A stretch of 64,000 bases of DNA from Siphonodentalium dalli (lineage: Eukaryota; Mollusca; Scaphopoda; Gadilida; Siphonodentaliidae). Shown here one piece after another: positions 23,957-35,999 of this stretch (position 1 is the stretch's first letter; the number at the start of each line of letters is the position of its first letter). The stretch covers positions 172,042,394-172,106,393 of the forward strand of contig CP136069.1 of assembly GCA_032622095.1 (NCBI GenBank). The letters are read 5' to 3'. A model generated the notes under the pieces. The model was not told the origin of the DNA. It did not search any database and worked only from the letters and a program-made list of their open reading frames with translations. The position numbers and the translations under genes were made by a program.

Positions 23957-24506
23957 TTTATTTAAACATGAAAATTGCAAACACCTAGAATCTAGATTGG
24001 CCCCTAGCTTTCCAAGTCTTGGATACTTCGAACCTGACACCCCCCCCCCCCAAGGTTTGAAAATGTCCAACCGATGGCCATTTAAGTAAAACATTAATTT
24101 TGACCAAAAGTAGGAAAATATGCAAAAGACCTATTTTTTGTGTGAGATTTCCAACTAATGTTGTGTCAGGTGTGTGGGGAAATATTACATTGATAGAACC
24201 CTACTCATGAACTGCCATACGTGTATAATTACAACTACTTTCGCTTTGACTAAAATGCGTGCATTTGATTGGTCAAGGCCCTTAGATACGCTTTGTAGCG
24301 ACAATATCTATCAGTGGAGGGAAGTGTCGTTTCCCGCATCACTGGGGGTAGTGATACCTTAAAAAGTTCGCAAACCAAGTCGAATATCCATGTGGCGAAT
24401 TTACCCGGATTTTTATTTTGTCCACCAATCAAATCGCAAGAAATCACTTCCGTTTCTAGTGGTAACGCAAGACGCCAAATATCAGCATAACATTATCGCC
24501 GATTAA

Positions 24507-24985
24507 AGGTACTCAATCCGTAAAGAGGGTCCCCATCTCAACAGATTCCAACAACAACAATCCGATCAGAGGGTCCTATATTACTATTTCTTTGGCTTTG
24601 GGGGTAAAAAATATTTGATTCGAGTCGAGGAACCCATCAAACAAAGCTCAGAGTTATTAGATATTGATTTTTGAAATTTGTTATGTTCTCGAGATGAGTA
24701 CTAATAACTGCCGTCAATTTGGTAACCTGCTCGAGATTTTACGCCAAAACTCTATTCAAACAGACAAGGATGGATAACTCTATAATCAAGTGGTAATAAT
24801 AACGAAATTTTGACTGTCTTCTGGGCCAGAAAGAATTCCCGATAATGAAAAATAATAGATTTCTAAAATCGATATCTAACAAATCTGAGCTTTGATGGGT
24901 GACTTCCTCGACTCGAATCAAATATTTTTGACCCCCGAAGCCATTGAAATAGTAATTGAGAGGAGTTTTATCGGATTGAGTACCT
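24507..24985. mobile_element. TTAA-flanked TIR element (AGGTACTC family)
   Basis: TTAA lies at 24503-24506 and 24986-24989. The body begins AGGTACTCAATCCG and ends CGGATTGAGTACCT. It contains the ATTCCAACAACAACAATCCG block shared with the copies at 46910 and 62998. Confidence 0.7.
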
Positions 24986-25526
24986 TTAAACAGCAAAATA
25001 GTACATTAATTTATTTGGGGATAAAATAATGTATTACATAACTATTCCACCATTAGTAGGCCTATTAGCATTTATCCAGCTTCTTGCCAATAATAATATG
25101 ACATGGCAGTGGTCATGAGAGCATAGAATGCACCTTTGTACTGTAGCGACTGTTTACTTTTCGAGTCGCCGGAAACCACAAATTCGGTGGCGAAGTTTGG
25201 GAACACCGCTTCGGAATCGCTATCGAATCGGACTGCCTTTATGACAATACATGTTCTAGAATCGTTTTAAATAAGTGAAATTTACACCAGGAAGTACAGT
25301 TTAATAGTTTACGGGTGTGGTCTCTTGCTTTTGTGTAGTTGGAATGTCGGAAACAGCGATCGAATTGTGTGTGTTCATCTCTAACTTCCGGTCGGTCGCC
25401 CAATTTATTCTCGACCCAATTTCCCAGACACAAATATCACTTGGGTATTTTTACTATTTTAGTGTTTTTAATATAGTTTCTTTAAAAAGAACTTGTTTAA
25501 TCACCAACTAATATGCGGATTGTCGT

Positions 25527-25668
25527 AATTATAAGCAATCAACGTCGTTTTCGATGCATCTGTCGGCGTATAGAAGTGTCGGATGCCGAACTACATACTT
25601 TGTATGTAATTCGGCATCCGACACTTCTATACGCCGACAGATGCATCGAAAACGACGTTGATTGCATA
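25527..25668. repeat. Near-perfect palindrome (ATCAACGTCG family)
   Basis: The arms meet at about 25597 (ACATACTTTGTATGT). The outer ends are AAGCAATCAACGTCGTTTTC and its complement. A diverged member sits in the zinc-finger gene intron at about 45549-45740. Confidence 0.7.
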
Positions 25669-25741
25669 TTTAAATGGCAGCGAGGTTGGAACATTCTTCG
25701 GACTGAATTCGCCTTGATTGGAAAAGTACCTATTAAATTAA

Positions 25742-26168
25742 AGATGCATAATCCGAATTATCGCTCCCATATTACTATCTCTTTGGCTTCGAGGGTAAAA
25801 ATAGTTATTCGAGTCGAGGAACCCACCCGTCAAAGCTCAGAGTGATCAGATATCTATTTTTGAAATTTGTTATTTCTCTAGATATGTAATTATTGGTGAC
25901 CTGGAAAAAATCGTCAAGGCGACGGTCTCGGACCAAATTGCGGATGCAGATGGATATATAACTCTAAATTCAAATGGCGTTGGGTGTTAAGATATTTGAA
26001 ATCCGGCCATATTTCGTTGAACAAAATGTTGATAAATAACACATTTTGATCAATTTTATACATTATTTTGGGGCAATTAATTGATTTTGATAACTGAAAC
26101 GGCATTTCAGTAAGTGTTGTTATTGGAATCTGATGATATGGGGACATTGAATCGGATTGAGTACCTTC
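25742..26168. mobile_element. TTAA-type element, diverged copy
   Basis: The left end is TTAAAGATGCATAATCCG and the right end GAATCGGATTGAGTACCTTC. The right half contains the variant GCCACTTCAG-type block also seen at 3360 and 36190. Confidence 0.55.
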
Positions 26169-26297
26169 AAATTATGTACCACCTATGTTGTGTTCTCTTT
26201 TTAATACACATATTATCGGAGATCATGTCAATGCAACAAAGGGTTAATTATATACATAAAGCCGCTTGACAAAAATATCTCTTATTTTATTTAACAA

Positions 26298-26500
26298 CTA
26301 GCAGGGTTACCCGGCGTTGCCCAAGTTAAAGTGATGTGAACCCCTCTGCTTATTATCGATATATGGTGGGAATAGAGGATACTCTTGTTCAAGGCGTTAC
26401 ACATATTCTCATAAATTATATATCCAATAGCATCATAAAACATGATTCTAACGGAATATAAGTAGTAGCTCACCTTGTCTACAGTACAGGTGTCCAAAAT
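26298..26500 (-). mobile_element. Helitron-like 3' end on the minus strand
   Basis: On the minus strand a hairpin-like GGGCAACGCCGGGTAACCC is followed by TG and CTAG, then T. This is the same terminal architecture as the elements at 1-15.6 kb. The adjoining AAAGTGATGTGAA segment links it to 4756 and 34617. The 5' boundary is not determined. Confidence 0.4.
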
Positions 26501-26816
26501 ATCATGATATAGTTTACTGTGGTATTTTTACTATATTATTTTTCCATAAGGGATTGTTTCCTGACACCCCCGGCCGGTCCATCCACTTCACATATATCAA
26601 TTTATGAAAGAGAGAGCGACGTTTGAAAATCTTACTACAAAAGTGATCCACACGAAAGACCAACCACAAAATGTTGTGATGGTGTCACCCCACCCCCTTC
26701 CGATACTCGGTATTATTGTAACTTACTGGAGTGGTATATGTTAACTGGGACCGTATATATACTCGGGATGCATATGTCCATTTTAACCGCGTTATTCAGA
26801 ACAAGGCTGGTATACA

Positions 26817-27000
26817 GTAATGCCCAAAGTAATTGACCACTTAACCACAGCAGAATTATGGGCAATGTTTCAGGATTTAGTCGGAAATATGGCTTGTTGC
26901 CATTCATCGGAAAGCTCTCGCCATATTGCCGACTAAATCCTGAAAAATTACCCATAATTCTGCTGTGGTTAAGTGGTCAATTACTTTGGGCATTACTGTA
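26817..27000. mobile_element. TA-flanked palindromic MITE (mariner-like ends)
   Basis: Bounded by TA, with ends CAGTAATGCCCAAAGTAATT and its complement. The arms of about 85 bp pair almost completely (ACCACTTAACCACAGCAGAA). A TA target duplication suggests Tc1/mariner mobilisation. Relatives lie at 41082-41212 and 60310-60600. Confidence 0.65.
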
Positions 27001-27314
27001 CACAGCTTTTATAGCATCAACTTATTAATTTCTTAGCCAAAATGAAAAGTTGAAAACAAATGTATGTAATTCAGTCACATACATCGTGATGATTTGAAGT
27101 TACGAACATTAGTTCAGCAAATGTGTGGAAATTATCACATTACTGTGAAATGATTTGTATTATATATTCCTCTCTGCTAACTGCATGTTACTCGGGATTC
27201 ATGGGGTAGCTAGGTGTAACACCCCTCGTGTTACCGGAGCTTTGTGACAATGACTCACATCGTGCAGCCACATTGAGCGCTATACATGTATATATTGTTT
27301 CTGATTTCTTTTAG

Positions 27315-27467
27315 GGGTCCGCGTGAACTTTCCGATGGTCATGGAAGTGAGCGGGATGGTAGCTGGTTTGTGTTGTTTCCTGTTGGTTTTTGTGACTTCA
27401 TTCAACAACAAAATGAAGAAGAACACCTTCTTCCGAATACTCGCCATGTTCTTTGCATTTGGTACCG
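27315..27467 (+). CDS. Claudin/PMP22-like four-transmembrane protein, exon 2
   Basis: Encodes the rest of codon 57 to the first base of codon 108. The acceptor is TTTCTTTTAG|GG and the donor a consensus G|GTAAGT; both ends are phase 1. The exon carries the second membrane segment (about residues 64-86, VMEVSGMVAGLCCFLLVFV), a short basic cytoplasmic turn (NNKMKKN) and the start of the third segment (FFRILAMFFAF). A dispersed repeat begins about ten bases past the donor. The third segment is completed by exon 3, which independently supports the model. Confidence 0.82.
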
Positions 27468-27477
27468 GTAAGTCTAC

Positions 27478-27990
27478 ACTGTGTGTTGACGGAAGTGAAC
27501 GCTGGTTTGCGGTAAACTGTTATAAACAAAAGCCGCTCACCTCAGACTTACTACTGCACGTATATTGTCATGTTTTCCTTCAATTGTGTAAAAATCCCAG
27601 CCCGGCCGCCAACCTGATTCGATGAGCGGTGTGTTCCGCTACACGTTCGTACTAATTTGGTTTCGGTGTCCTGTCTAGTTCTCTCGTAAATGAACGTTGA
27701 ACCTCCAATGTTCGTGCTAAAACACGTCACGTTGGCTATCAAAAGTACATTTCCCAAACTATACGATGTCGTATTTAATATCAAAGACATGTTTTTGGAT
27801 GCCTTAATATCCCATTGAAAGTCACGCGTAGCGTTTGGACCATGTTCCCTAACTTTCCTGTCGATATACGAACACGATTTCCAAGCGTGGTGCTCAAATA
27901 GAATTGAACGGTTGGTAAAATCTGCCAAACAGATATTGAACGCCTAGTATTTTTTTTCTTATTTTTATTGAACGTCTGTTAAACTTTCGA
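27478..27990. repeat. Dispersed repeat, inverted copy at 39710-40115
   Basis: About 450 bp (from GTGTTGACGGAAGTGAACGC to TATTGAACGTCTG) recur as the reverse complement at 39710-40115 within the same intron, well conserved. The outer phrase AAACTTTCGAGT also recurs near 28830. No coding potential is recognised. Confidence 0.6.
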
Positions 27991-29450
27991 GTACATCCCG
28001 CCGTAAATTACTGCCTATTACGGCCGGTGAAATCAGATTGCACGTTTCTAACTGTATGTTCACATGTCACAAATGTAGATTTCGACATTTCCACAACAAA
28101 TATTGCTGTTTGTGCTAACAAATATTCATTAAATTGGTCAAATGTCCCGTCGATATCTGAGATGCATTAGTGTAATGTATTGCACCAATAAGTAAGTTCA
28201 CTAACTCGTGGTGAATCAGCGATTTGGTCTCCGGAGGTCAAAGTTAAGAAGTAGCATCTATTTTTAGCATAATATGGCTCCAGTCTGGGAATTCCCAAAA
28301 TAAGATAGCAACAGTTCGTTACCGACTCGCAGGTGCGACAACTTCATAAATCTAATTAAACAATCACCCTGAATACATACAATACGTAGATTTCGCGCAG
28401 TAGATGGATTGAGTGTATCACATATATATTTTTGCGTTAGTTATAATTTATCAGTAAATTATGAGACGTTCGTTGACAAAACATAGCTTAAACGTCTGAA
28501 TGTCCGCATCGTCGCCAGATCCTAACTCTGTAGATGGCATGGCCACAAAACAATTCTTAAACCCGTAGTTGCACTCAGAATAACTGAAATTATGCCATCA
28601 AAATGCTGATAAAACAATGCTCGAACTGTCGAATGTTTACAAATGGATGCAAGCTACTTCTTAACTTTGACCTTTTACCGGTGGGTTGGGTAAAATGCTA
28701 GGAATCGGACCATATAGAACCATCGGCCATCTTGAAAATCGCGAAACAGTGAATAGGCTTATATGCAGGCGACCCTGATGGCTCAGTCAGTATTGTGTAT
28801 GGCTCATTATTTTATTTACGTCTGGTAAACTTTCGAGTCAACACCCTGTAAGCTGCCCTACACTGAACAATTTATGTCTATTGGTGTGGAAATTGAAGTG
28901 ACACCGATCGCTAGTATTAAAATAAATTATAGACCGCCAATAGCACACCTCTGTAGGAATAATAAATAACTCATATTACGGTCGTAATCTACAGTCTTTG
29001 TTTCAACAAATAACACTTTTGACTTAACCTTCAAGCTGGGGCCAAATGTTCTAAAATAGGGTTATATATAGAGTGCCATGGTGTTCTAAATACCGAATTC
29101 ACGTTGGCACTGCCCATGCATGGACAGGGGTGTGGTGGTGCACCACCTCCCAATTGACATAATACCACTAGTAGTTGGAAATTCTTACCCTCCAACAGCA
29201 TGAACTTGGAAGTTTCAGAGTGTAAACTATAGTAGAATTGTGATTTTTCCGACTTTATTTTAGTCTAAACTTGTATATTGGGGTATATTAGCAGCCATGT
29301 GTGTATATTTATTCAGGGGTTGGTGGAGGGGAGAGTAACACATTGTTAAGCCTCAGGAGTGGTTTATCTCACGATGGGCCTTTTTGATAAATATTGATAG
29401 TTTTTTCATAGCTTTCGTACCGCTAGCGTTAAATAGGCCATGAAGTTTTA
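27991..29450. other. Intronic DNA without recognised feature
   Basis: No exon, RNA gene or clear repeat is seen apart from the AAACTTTCGAGTCAACACCC echo near 28830. Confidence 0.35.
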
Positions 29451-30071
29451 TTACGTTATGTCAACTGTTGTAGTATACGGTTTGATATATTTCAATCTCT
29501 TAACTGCGGAAATATAGGAATGGTATGTTATTCGTCTCCTAGCGCTTCCATACATAAGGTGCATTTCGGAATACGGGGTATTTATCCACGAACCAGTTTC
29601 CACTGGCAATTTATGGTTTATACATGTATTTCTGAATCTTAGGAGGGTCAATAAGGCGCTGTTGTCATCTAAGGATATATTTTTCGGTCTGCCAAAGTTT
29701 GGTTTTATACATCTATAAAACGCAACTTTGTTTGATGTATCCAAAGACGAATATCATGCGTCCATGAGTTTCTGTTTTACAGCACAAGAACATATTTTGA
29801 CACTACTCACTGACTGATTCTGCCATGTATAAGACATACCTATAGGTTATTTAGTTCCGTTCGAACAAATTTTAGCCATGGGATATTTACCGATTCCTTC
29901 GCACTTGATTCTGTCATAATGGCGTAAAGGATATAGGGGAGTCTGGTGATTTCCATAGTTATTATCTTGCTCCAGTATATTTTGCTTTGATTTTCGTCAC
30001 GATTGGTAGGATTCCCAGCTATCCGTATATAAATGTTTGAGAAGTCGACTTGTTTAAGTTAAGAAATATAA
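29451..30071 (-). pseudogene. LINE polymerase C-terminal part (downstream half)
   Basis: On the minus strand, broken frames read LNLNKSTSQTFIYG then LGILP (about 30060-29990), and later NKVAFYRCIKPNFGR and HKLPVETGSW (29744-29490). These match the C-terminal region of a LINE polymerase family common in aquatic invertebrates (family knowledge). Stops and frameshifts show it is dead. In coding direction it continues the blocks at 34212-35980, from which it is separated by the inserted foldback element. Confidence 0.55.
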
Positions 30072-30175
30072 CTTATAAGCACGGCGTCCGATTTATAAGT
30101 GAAATGAAAGTATCAATGACACTGTAGCTCAACTTGGAAAGGGAATAATTTCATGTGAATGTGGAAAGTTGAAAG

Positions 30176-31640
30176 GCCCAGTAAAATCCATTATGGCCAC
30201 TGGCAGACATGTTTTTTTGCCGAATGACCCCAAAAAGACTCGTTCCCATTTACATGTCAATGTTAACATCCATCGCAAATTTCATGATGATCCGACAAAA
30301 GATACGATCTGTAGACTGTGTCAAATGATTTAGTCATGTAAAGAGTAAAATCCAAGATGGCTGCTGACGGCCATGTTTTTTGGCCGCATGACCCCAAAAT
30401 GACTCGTTCCTATCTACATGTCATTGTTAACATCCATGACAAATTTCATGAAGATCCGACCAAAGCTACGACCTGTAGCCCGTGCCAAATTATTTAGTCA
30501 TGCAAAGAGTAAAATTCAAGATGGCTGCTGGTGGCCATGTTTTTTTGCCGAATCTATATTGTTAATATCCATGACAAATGTCATGATGATCAGTTGAATA
30601 GTACGACCTGTAGCCCGTGCTAATGGATTGAATTTTTAAATCCAAGATGGCCGCTGGCGGCCATGTTTTTTTGCCGAATGACCCCAAAATGACTCGTTCC
30701 CATCTACATGTCATTGTTAACATCCATCACAAATTTCATGAAGATCCGACCAAAGCTACTACATGTAGCCCGTGCCAAAGAATTTAGTCATGCAAAGAGA
30801 AAAATTCAAGATGGCTGCTGGCGGCCATGTTTTTTGGCAGAATGAACCAAAATGACTCGTTCCCATCTATATGTCATTGTTAATATCCATGACAAATTTC
30901 ATGATGATCAGAGGAACAGTACGACCTGTAGCCCGTGCTAATGGATTGAATTTTGAAATCCAAGATGGCTGCTGGCGGCCATGTTTATTTGCCGAATGAC
31001 CCCAAAATGAGTAGTTCCCATCTACATGTCATTTTTAACATCCATGACAAATTTCATGAAGATCCGACCAAAGGTACGACCTGTAGCCCGTGCCAAAGGA
31101 TTTAGCCATGCAAAGAGTAAAATTCAAGATGGCTGCTGGCAGCCATCTTTTTTGGCCGATTATCCCCAAAATGACTCGTTCCCATCTACATGTCATTGTT
31201 AACATCCATGACCAATTTCATGAAGATCCGACCAAATCTACGACCTGTAGCCCGTGCCAAAGACTTTAGTCATGCAAAGAGTAAAATCCAAGATGGCTGC
31301 TGGCGGCCATGTTTTTGGCAGAACGACCCCAAAATGACTCGTTCCCATCTACATGTCAATATTAACATCCATGACAAATTTCATGATGATCAGATGAACA
31401 GTACGACCTGTAGCCCGTGCTAATGGATTGAATTTTGAAATCCAAGATGGCCGCTGTCGGCCATGTTTTTTAGCCGAATGACTCGTTCCCATCTACATGT
31501 CAATGTCAACAGCCCTGACAAACAAAAATTCATAATGATCCGACCAAAGGTACGACCTGTAGCCCGTGCTAAAGGAACTTGTTGACGAGTCACGCACACA
31601 CGCACCAACACACACGCGGACGACGGATACCAAACCATGG
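30176..31640. repeat. Satellite array, about 165-bp units
   Basis: About nine units each contain AAATGACTCGTTCCCATCTA, CATGACAAATTTCATGA, ACGACCTGTAGCCCGTGC and AAGATGGC(C/T)GCTGGCGGCC. The array sits between the two TIRs of the left CTTATAAGC element, in place of the roughly 50-bp interior of the short copy at 34109-34211. Open frames here are periodic artefacts. Confidence 0.75.
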
Positions 31641-32461
31641 CAATAGCTCAAACTTTAGAAAGTAAAGTTGAGCTAATAAAGATCACAAGCGCCCGGATGG
31701 CGCGCGTGGTGTTTATTTCACTTATAAATCGGACGCCGTGCTTATAACATATTTATGACAACCAATCAACCCGAGAAACTTACAATCAGTGATGAGCTTC
31801 TGTTACCAATTAAAGTTGTGGTCAGTCTTACAAACATGGTCCGGTGAATACCAATCAATACCCCATGGTCGGTATTTTACCCAGACTGTTCAACGCATTG
31901 CATTTGTGCCGAATCATGACATTTCAATTTACTTTTGTGTTAATCGTGGATTAACCAGAGAGAACACTACACTTCTGCTCTATTGTGTGTTATTCCAACG
32001 TATCGGATTTATTTATTCCATACATTCCACGCCGGATTTATAATATCACAAACAGCACTTTCGACAAACGTAAATTATTCAATGTGGTCCGGTTACTGAC
32101 CTTTATTTACTGTAAATATCGGTTAGTTGTTGTCTGCGCTGCAAAACGGTCTGTCGTTGATTTAATTTGTTCTGTTGGTGAGGGGGGAACTAAATTTGCC
32201 ACTGATCAGGATAGTAACTACAGGCGTTTGCCGACAAAACAAACGCCCATTTAATTGTCCGAATACCCCCCCCCCCATCTGAATTTTAGTATGGCGTATA
32301 CTCGGTATTACATTAATTAATTATTTAATTGTTAACGTTTATATATTTCGCATGACGTATCGCCCATGTCTTCCTGATCGCTACGTCCATGCATCTGTTC
32401 GTTGTGACTAAACGTGGTATCGCAGCCCATATTAGTAATGCTCACCTCTGTGGAAAAATAA

Positions 32462-32845
32462 CTTGTTTGAATGAACGGGAGTGCATAATTGGTCAATCAA
32501 GGTGTGCGCCGCGAATACAATGCATAAGCTTGTTGTAATAACGACAGACCGTTTGATAGAACAGGCGACGACTTAACGATCTTTACAGTAAATAAAGGTC
32601 GGTCACCGGACCTCATTAGATAACTTATATTGGTCGAGGGCTGATTGCGTGTTATAATACAACTTATAACACGCCAATCAGCCCTCGACCAATGGAAGTT
32701 ATCTAATGAGGTCCGGGGACCGACCTTTATTTACTGTAAAGATCTTTAAGTCGTCGCCTGTTCTATCAAACGGTATGTCGTGATTGCAACAAGCCTATGC
32801 ATTGTATTCGCGGCGCACACCTTGATTGACCAATTATGATTTCCC
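32462..32845. repeat. Large nested palindrome
   Basis: Arms of about 185 bp meet near 32652 (GTGTTATAAtacaacTTATAACAC) and pair well throughout (CATTGTATTCGCGGCGCAC at the right against its complement at the left). It forms the loop side of the bigger inverted repeat. Confidence 0.7.
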
Positions 32846-32984
32846 GATCATTCAAACCATCAATTTGTCCGCCAAAGTGAGCGTTACTAATATTGGCTGT
32901 GATACCATGTTTTCGCACAAGCAAATGCAGTGACGTAGCGACATCGTGGACAGCAGGGGCTATACATCATGCCAAAGATATAAA

Positions 32985-33540
32985 CGTTAATATAAGGATT
33001 AACTGTCATGTGGACTGTTTTATGGATATGTAACCGCGAGGTGAGTGGTCATAACTTGTGTAAAACCCGAAGGGTTTTACATACAAGTTATGACCACTCA
33101 CCTCGCGGTTACATCTCCATAAAAACAGTCCACATGACAGTTAATCCTTATATTTATATATATATACATTTAGCGAAAAAGCCACTTTTGTAAATGTATT
33201 TAAATCGAAAAGTGTATCGTGACAAAACCAGCCCAAAATATCCCAAAGCACCCTTGGCAAAAGTTAACAGGAACAATTTCTCTTTATATTGAAACCCGAT
33301 GATTTATTAAGTCAATCCTGCGCGAGTCCAAATGCGCCCAAAACATTACGCGTTCGTCTTTCCCAAACCAATGACGCGTCGATGTAATTATATATATATG
33401 AGGCTGCAGTTATGAGCTGTTGCGCGTTCACCGAGAAATAATTGCAACTAGCCACGTGGGCGTCGACCAATCAGAATGCTGGATTTAGTGATAATCACAC
33501 TTAGTATGTAAATATAATTAAATAAGAACAGTTTGTAATA
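32985..33540 (-). mobile_element. Foldback element, second copy of the 3.84-kb type
   Basis: The palindrome at 32990-33155 (tip AAAACCCGAAGGGTTTT) is followed by 380 bp that match 3838-4180 in reverse orientation, including ATTCTGATTGGTCG as its complement. The copy is therefore inverted relative to the first and nested in the 4.1-kb compound element. Confidence 0.6.
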
Positions 33541-34108
33541 CCGAGTACGCCATACCAAAACTTCAGATCGGGGAGATTCGGATTAGTTGCATGTGTATTT
33601 TCTCATTCGAAATTCTGCAGTTATTGTCCTGAACAGTGGCAAATTTAGTAGCCCCCCCCCCCCCCTCATCAACACAACGAACAAGTGTAATCAACGACAG
33701 ACCGTTTTACGGCGTAGACAACAACTAACAGCTATTTAAAGTAAATAAAGGTCGGTAACAGGACCCCATTTGATAAGTTACATTAGTCGAAAGTGTTTCT
33801 TGTGATATTATACATCCGGCTTCGAATGTATGGAATAAATAAATCCGATACGTAGGAATAATGAACAAAAGAAGAGAAGATTAATGTGCTCTTTACTTAG
33901 TCCAATATTAACACAAATAAAGGTCCATTGAAATGTCATGATTCGGCACAAATACAATGCGTTGAACTAGCTGTGTGTAATGTCGACTGTGGAGTATTGA
34001 TTGATATTCGCTGGACCATGTTTGTAAGACTGATCACATATTTAATTTGTAAGAGAAACTCATTACTGAATATTAGTTTCTCGGACTGATCGGGTGTTAT
34101 AAATATGT

Positions 34109-34211
34109 TATAAGCACGGCGTCCGATTTATAAGCGACTTAAACATCCCGCGCGCCCTCCTGGCGCTTGTGATCTTTATATCGCTTATAAATCGGACGCC
34201 GAGCATATAAG
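34109..34211. mobile_element. Short CTTATAAGC element (no satellite)
   Basis: A roughly 100-bp hairpin element: TTATAAGCACGGCGTCCGAT at the left and ATCGGACGCCGAGCATATAA at the right, with a GCGCGCCCTCCTGGCGCTTG core. The matching core near 31690 lies at the right end of the satellite-bearing copy. Confidence 0.65.
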
Positions 34212-34620
34212 GTATATGTAGAAACCATGTTTCTATTTTTCTGAAACATTCAAGGTTTTCAAACCCCCAGATCCCGGCGAAGTATGTACTATGTAATTAT
34301 GGGTACACTAGATTTCTCTTAAACTTCGAGTATATATAGATTCAGCCGATAGTTTGTTACTGCGGGCTGTGTTAATTAAACCGATTGCCTTGTTAGCGAT
34401 ATTACATCTCATGATTCTTTCCCTGGTGAATCTACCTGATTTGTTGAACTCCGGTACGAGGTATATATAGTTGTTTACAACTTGTATTTTTTCTGAGTTT
34501 AAACTAAATTGTGCCTCCTTTGTTTCTCTTGCGACTTCTTCAGATTATTATAACATTTGTTTCGAGAGGTTTATTTTCATCTTCCAGATATCGCAATATT
34601 CTGCGAATTTATTTAAAGTG
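34212..34620 (-). pseudogene. LINE polymerase, middle block
   Basis: On the minus strand, frames read FAEYCDIWKMKINLSKQM (about 34605-34550), then KIQVVNNYIYL and FNKSGRFTRERI, and NKAIGLINTARSNKL. They correspond to the thumb/connection segment that follows the YADD box in LINE polymerases (typically a W-x-M-x-I-N-x-x-K block followed by YKYLG). Stops interrupt it. A repeat insertion (34617-34860) separates it from the upstream block. Confidence 0.55.
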
Positions 34621-34860
34621 ATGTGAAACACTCCGGTATGGTGATCAAATATAAATGGAGAATAATCTTGTTCAAAGTAGTATTTTTTACAAATATTATA
34701 TCCAAATTGACAACACACACCGTCATTCTTATATACTAATTAAATGCAGTGACTCTTGATGGCGAAATCGTTTTCGTTAGTTTATCGCCGATAAATGCGT
34801 CCCGAGTCGAGTAGTAAATATTTACATTTGAGCGTAGTTCAGACGATGTTTTCTATGGAG
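34617..34860. repeat. Two dispersed repeats inserted in the LINE
   Basis: AAAGTGATGTGAAACACTCC to CATTCTTAT (34617-34735) matches 4756-4878, and 34737-34855 matches 15574-15690. Their position inside the LINE frame, where the YADD region is expected, marks them as later arrivals or a recombination scar. Confidence 0.5.
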
Positions 34861-34952
34861 TGGTACGGTCGATTTGCTTCAGATTTCGGTTATGTTAGTA
34901 GAATGGTACATTCCTCCAGTTGGCATAGGGCCTGGATACTAACTGATGAGTT

Positions 34953-35980
34953 TCACGCACCCGAACAAGTACATAATATGTCTTTAAGGTCAAAACCGGT
35001 GTCCGAATTACTAATTTCTTGCGAGTTGAAACCGTTACATCCACATCTCATCAGGTATTCATGTAACTCATTTAGATATATGGAAAAAAGAATCGGGGAA
35101 AGGCTGTCTCCTTGTTTCAAACTTACGTAGCTTTCAAACGACTTTGACTTCGATTTGCGGTCCTTTACGCATAATTTCATATTGTGATACAAGCCTTTGA
35201 TAACTCGCAAAAAGGTTCTCCCTGTTGATATTTGCTAGGTTGATCAGGGTATAAAGATTGAACATATGATCTATTGTGCAGTACCCTTTGCGAAAACCAG
35301 CTTGAAATTCTGATTGGAGGCAATTTTGTTCCATGTAAGTAGATATACGTTTGCTTAGGATACTGGTGAAAACTTTTGACATACAACTCAACAGTGTTAT
35401 CCTGCGATAGTTGACATGTCTGCATTTGACGAGTCATTCTTATTTTTGAAGATGGGGCTAATGACTCCAATATTGCAGTCAGTTGGAATAACCCCTGTGT
35501 CGAATATAACATTAAAGTAAGATGTATAAAAGTCACCTAGAAATGGCCAGCTATGTTTAATAAATGAGTTATCAACTTTGTCAAATCCCGGGGCCTTGCC
35601 TGATTTCAACGATTTAACGACGTTCTCTATTTCGGTTTTATAAATTGGCCCGTTCAAAGAGTTGTCATCTGTAGTGATTCCGGGTTGGACTATGGTTGGA
35701 TTATTGGTTTGGCTGACGCCTGTATCTGCCATAGCCGATAACTCCAGTTCTTCGTTTTCGTAGTGCGATCTAAAGCTCTCTATTGTTGGGCGTGCTAGTT
35801 CACGCGTCTTTTATGGTCCACTAATTTCTTTAGAAGTTTCCATAAATCTTTGCTGGAATTATTGCAAAAGTTGTACAACTTTGTTCTTATACCCGCATTA
35901 TATTTCATTTTACTTCTGGTTAATGCCATTTTGTATAGAGTGATTATATATCGACTTCTGAAATCTATTATTTTCACCAC
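34953..35980 (-). pseudogene. LINE reverse transcriptase, N-terminal blocks
   Basis: Reading on the minus strand from 35980: a pre-RT block (SSKDLWKLLKKLVDHKRR), then KSLKSGKAPGFDKVDNSFIK and GVISPIFKNKN. A frameshift near 35400 precedes LLSCMSKVFTSILSKRI and QAGFRKGYCTIDHMFNLY. At about 35205 a deletion removes the segment with the first catalytic aspartate, after which GLYHNMKLCVKD and LKQGDSLSPILFSIYLNEL follow in another frame. The YADD box is not found. It is a decayed non-LTR element; the endonuclease is absent. Confidence 0.8.
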
Positions 35981-35999
35981 CGATACTTTTTAGTGGCCC

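Larger units (their letters stand above)
21299..27314 (+). other. Intron 1 of the tetraspan gene
   Basis: About 6.0 kb, GT-AG, phase 1, filled with repeats listed separately. I see no extra coding exon. The spliced protein needs none, because exons 1 and 2 join in frame at a glycine codon. Confidence 0.7.
30072..34211. mobile_element. 4.1-kb compound foldback element inside a LINE
   Basis: The outer ends are inverted: CTTATAAGCACGGCGTCCG at the left and CGGCGTCC... ending CATATAAG at the right. From about 31674-32300 and 33640-34185 two arms pair with moderate divergence (for example CTTACAAACATGGTCC near 31829 and its complement near 34016). The same terminal sequence recurs internally at about 31719-31747 and 34109, so a short CTTATAAGC element sits at each end of the arms. 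There is no transposase. The element lies between two parts of one LINE. Confidence 0.6.
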
